From Clostridia bacterium (GTDB lineage: Bacteria > Bacillota > Clostridia > UBA1381 > UBA9506): a stretch of 33,126 bases of DNA. The notes beneath the pieces were generated by a model. That model saw only the letters and a program-made list of their open reading frames with translations. It did no database searches and was not told the origin of the DNA. Positions 31,424 through 33,126 of this stretch are shown here, in pieces (the first letter of the stretch is position 1; every line of letters begins with the position of its first letter). The translations under genes were made by a program, and so were the position numbers. Where the stretch lies: the NCBI GenBank assembly GCA_017935435.1, contig JAGBHP010000026.1:1-33126 (forward strand), read 5' to 3'.

Positions 31424-31452
31424 TTGTAGGGGATGGTCTCTGTGCCCTCCCG
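31424..31452. repeat. REP-like palindromic repeat inside RAYT copy 2 (C-terminal side)
   Basis: 29-base unit starting TTGTAGGGGATGG and ending GCCCTCCCG. It differs by one base (T for G) from the 1055-1083 unit. Confidence 0.85.
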
Positions 31453-31588
31453 ATTTATCCGTGATAATAATTAAATGAATATGATTAGGCATAATAACAT
31501 ATTTATCAACTTTTACACCGATGTAATTTTCATTAATATATTGTATTGCTTTTTCAACTTCTGTTCCTATTGGGGTAAGGGTGTTTTT

Positions 31589-31617
31589 CGGGAGGGCACA
31601 GAGACCCTCCCCTACAA
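31589..31617. repeat. REP-like palindromic repeat inside RAYT copy 2 (N-terminal side)
   Basis: Exact reverse complement of the 1055-1083 unit. On the gene strand it encodes IVGEGLCALP in frame. Confidence 0.88.
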
Positions 31618-31730
31618 TTTTTGACAGTATATGCCCTTTGTTGTGCGTACATACTGTGATAAAATACGCACCATTTTGTGAATAATCATATCCTTTTAAT
31701 CGTGTTGGTTTTCGTTTTGGTAAAGTCATA

Positions 31731-31964
31731 TTACTTTACTCCGTAAAAAATTGAATCAAAATCAGTAGCCAATATTTCTTTTATTAAAATAATCTCATCA
31801 GGGTATAGGTGTCTTTGTCCTACTTCTATCTTTGCGACAGCACTTCGGGTTATATCACAACCTTTTAACTGTAACTTTGTAGAAAGGGTGTCTTGTGTCA
31901 TACCCACAGATTCTCTAATCTTTCTGATATTATTACCAATTTCTTTTTCTATTTTTTTATTCAT
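31731..31964 (-). CDS. XRE-family helix-turn-helix regulator
   Basis: 77 residues from ATG 31962-31964 behind AAAGGATTG; a GTG at 31982 would add 6 residues. One HTH domain of Cro/CI type: IGNNIRKIRESVGMTQDTLS (helices 1-2) and DITRSAVAKIEVGQRHLYPD (recognition helix and next loop). There is no other domain. Its stop lies 1 base from the RAYT start, so the two are coupled, matching the RHH-RAYT pair on the left. It diverges from the right stalk-domain gene. The palindrome at 32028-32061, with a further half-site TTGCACTTA at 31977-31985, is its likely operator. Confidence 0.85.
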   Translation of the reverse strand: MNKKIEKEIGNNIRKIRESVGMTQDTLSTKLQLKGCDITRSAVAKIEVGQRHLYPDEIILIKEILATDFDSIFYGVK

Positions 31965-32001
31965 AAAATCAATCCTTTGCACTTAAACCAGAACAAAACT
32001 C

Positions 32002-32030
32002 TTGACTTTATTATAGTTTTATTTTATAAT
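32002..32030 (+). promoter_or_regulatory. Sigma-A promoter of the right stalk-domain gene
   Basis: TTGACT (32002-32007) and TATAAT (32025-32030) are spaced 17 bases. The -10 box overlaps the start of the palindrome at 32028. Confidence 0.8.
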
Positions 32031-32061
32031 ATTCTTGCACTTATATAAGTGCAAGAATATT
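32028..32061. promoter_or_regulatory. 34-bp perfect palindrome at the promoter/start region (candidate operator or leader hairpin)
   Basis: Two 16-base arms (AATATTCTTGCACTTA and its complement) around TA, from the -10 box to just before the GGAGG site. The half-site TTGCACTTA is repeated at 31977-31985 before the XRE gene. It could be an XRE operator, or a 5' hairpin in the mRNA. Confidence 0.6.
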
Positions 32062-32079
32062 ATTTTGGAGGAAAATAAA

Positions 32080-32951
32080 ATGAAAAAAAGATTACAAGGT
32101 TTAATAGCAGGGGCACTTATTGGAATTATACTTACAAGCGGGGGAGTGTTCGCAAAACAAGTTACTGAAACTGCGGAGCTTTTTTATAATAATATAAAGA
32201 TTTCTTTAAATGGGAAACAGTTACAGCCTAAAGACGCTGACGGAAATTATGTTGAGCCGTTTATAATTAATGGAACAACATATCTTCCTGTACGTGCCGT
32301 TGCAAATGCTCTGGGTATAAATGTCGGTTGGGATAGCAATACTAACACGGTTGTTTTATCAAATCAAAAAACGGAAAATATTACAACGGGTTTTAATGAA
32401 TCTGCTATTTCAGGCAAAATCAACGTTATAAAAGAATACCGTTGGGAAACTGATTATGGCAACTATGTTGGAATTGTTTTAAATAACAATTCAGGTTATA
32501 CTATTTCACCGAGGATACAGATGACGTTTAAAGATAAAGATGGTAAAGTGGTAAGCGCAGAAAATCAGACAGAAAATGCGTTTGGTTCGGGGCATGAAAT
32601 GGCTTTTGTTTTCAGTAATAATGAATCGTTTGAAGCTATGAATATATTATCACCGTAAGTGAGGAAAAATATTATGAGGAATGTGTTTCAAAATTGGAGT
32701 GTTCTCATTCGCTAACGGCTGAAAAGGCTATTATTCAGGTGAAAAACAATGGTGATAAGCCTGCAAAATTTGTAGGGTATGTTGTTTTCTTCAAAAATGG
32801 TGAAAAAGTGGTAGATTATAATAGAGGTTTTTGTATAGATGACGATTCTGAAATAAAACCGCAATTGACAGAAATTGAAGAGGTACCGTCATTTTATAGA
32901 AAAACGTTTGACTCGGTTGAAATATATCTGACGGGAAGATGTTCAAGATAG
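32080..32951 (+). pseudogene. Secreted stalk-domain protein with tandem beta-sandwich domains, split by a frameshift
   Basis: ATG 32080 lies behind GGAGG. The N-terminus (MKKRLQGLIAGALIG) is a signal peptide almost matching the left protein. Residues about 30-95 form the stalk domain with NGTTYLPVRAVANALG and VGWDSNTNT. The first frame then continues (NYVGIVLNNNSGYTISPRI) and stops at 32658. The other frame, open from 32634 to 32951, resumes without a gap (YEYIITVSEEKYYEE, then AIIQVKNNGDKPAKFVGYVV) and looks like a second copy of the same kind of domain. Reading GAAGC-TAT-GAA-TAT near 32634-32645 shows that one missing base explains the break. The tandem domains resemble FxLYD-like repeats. 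The product of the first frame alone has 192 residues. Confidence 0.75.
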
Positions 32952-33059
32952 TGAATTATTAACAAACAAGGGGATGTTAAACTATCGGAACGCAAGAAAA
33001 GAAGACAATCCATATAAAAATAATGATATTGGTTGTTATAAAGCACAAAAAATAGTGTA

Positions 33060-33085
33060 GAAAAATCGAATATTTTCGATTTTTC
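33060..33085. terminator. Hairpin after the right stalk-domain gene
   Basis: An 11-bp stem GAAAAATCGAA/TTCGATTTTTC with loop TATT. The T run is in the arm. The stretch from 32952 to the hairpin has no convincing gene. Confidence 0.55.
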
Positions 33086-33126
33086 GTAAAATTAAATCTT
33101 TTCTTGCTATTAACAAACTTCGCCTC

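Larger units (their letters stand above)
31256..31729 (-). pseudogene. REP-associated Y1 (HUH) transposase, copy 2, nonsense-mutated
   Basis: The frame begins at ATG 31727-31729 (MTLPKRKPTRLKGYDYSQNG, YFITVCTHN) and is open to TAA at 31406-31408 after 107 codons. Copy 1 has TTA at that codon, so a single T-to-A change made the stop. Beyond it the same frame runs on (FHDHII, then RWEKDCFYN) to a stop at 31256-31258, giving an ancestral length of 157 residues. The HUH pair NHIH is before the stop; the catalytic Tyr region is after it, so the product is inactive. It lies 1 base after the XRE gene stop. Two inverted REP palindromes lie inside. Confidence 0.88.

Noticed and set aside
32974-33060. 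28-codon open frame before the last hairpin
   Set aside because: The purine-rich GGGG directly abuts the ATG, leaving no spacing for a ribosome site, and the frame is very short.

Overview
The window reads as a low-GC, anaerobic, endospore-forming Bacillota genome, most likely class Clostridia. The main reasons are a yabP-yabQ-divIC-yabR sporulation/division block in the Bacillus order, a bofA-like gene, a tRNA-Trp T-box leader, secreted proteins with copper-amine-oxidase-type 'stalk' domains, DUF3048 and DUF2508 proteins, AGGAGG-type ribosome sites and frequent TTG/GTG starts. No rRNA, tRNA, CRISPR array or prophage was seen, and the species cannot be named from this sequence.

Layout. (1) 1-1420: a secreted stalk-domain protein (cut by the window edge) diverges from a ribbon-helix-helix regulator coupled to a frameshifted REP-associated Y1 transposase (RAYT). 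(2) 1472-4700, minus strand: a Trp-specific T-box operon trpB-trpA-cysK, in which TrpA has lost its catalytic and phosphate-binding residues. (3) 4692-6002, minus: ppx/gppA and an ArsR regulator. (4) 6164-10670, plus: a secreted GH26-like glycosidase with a stalk domain, a YerB-type lipoprotein, a DUF4432 aldose-epimerase-like protein and a RelQ-type alarmone synthetase. (5) 10703-15828, minus: an ABC exporter plus two-component operon of the bacitracin/lantibiotic-immunity type, a 322-bp MITE-like repeat and an unrecognised secreted protein. (6) 16015-18461: DUF2508, BofA, a hypoxanthine/uracil-DNA glycosylase and an MFS transporter. (7) 18531-20150, minus: yabP-yabQ-divIC-yabR behind a sigma-E-like promoter. 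(8) 20298-25698, plus: a SAM methyltransferase, a PhoB/PhoR-type two-component pair, a ComM/YifB ATPase and biotin protein ligase. (9) 25781-31191, plus: metF, a stand-alone MetH reactivation domain, metH lacking that domain, and an NSS-family transporter. (10) 31256-33126: a mirror image of the left end, with a nonsense-mutated RAYT copy, an XRE regulator and a divergent stalk-domain protein split by a frameshift.

How it fits together. Most of the middle is ordinary core metabolism, sporulation and signalling. The two ends carry the same three-part arrangement in opposite orientation: stalk-domain gene, divergent small DNA-binding protein, RAYT. Each has a palindrome over the stalk-gene promoter. 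REP-like palindromes lie inside the RAYT reading frames, and the DNA between them is identical in both copies while the flanks have diverged. This module and the degenerate TrpA under a Trp T-box are the best leads.
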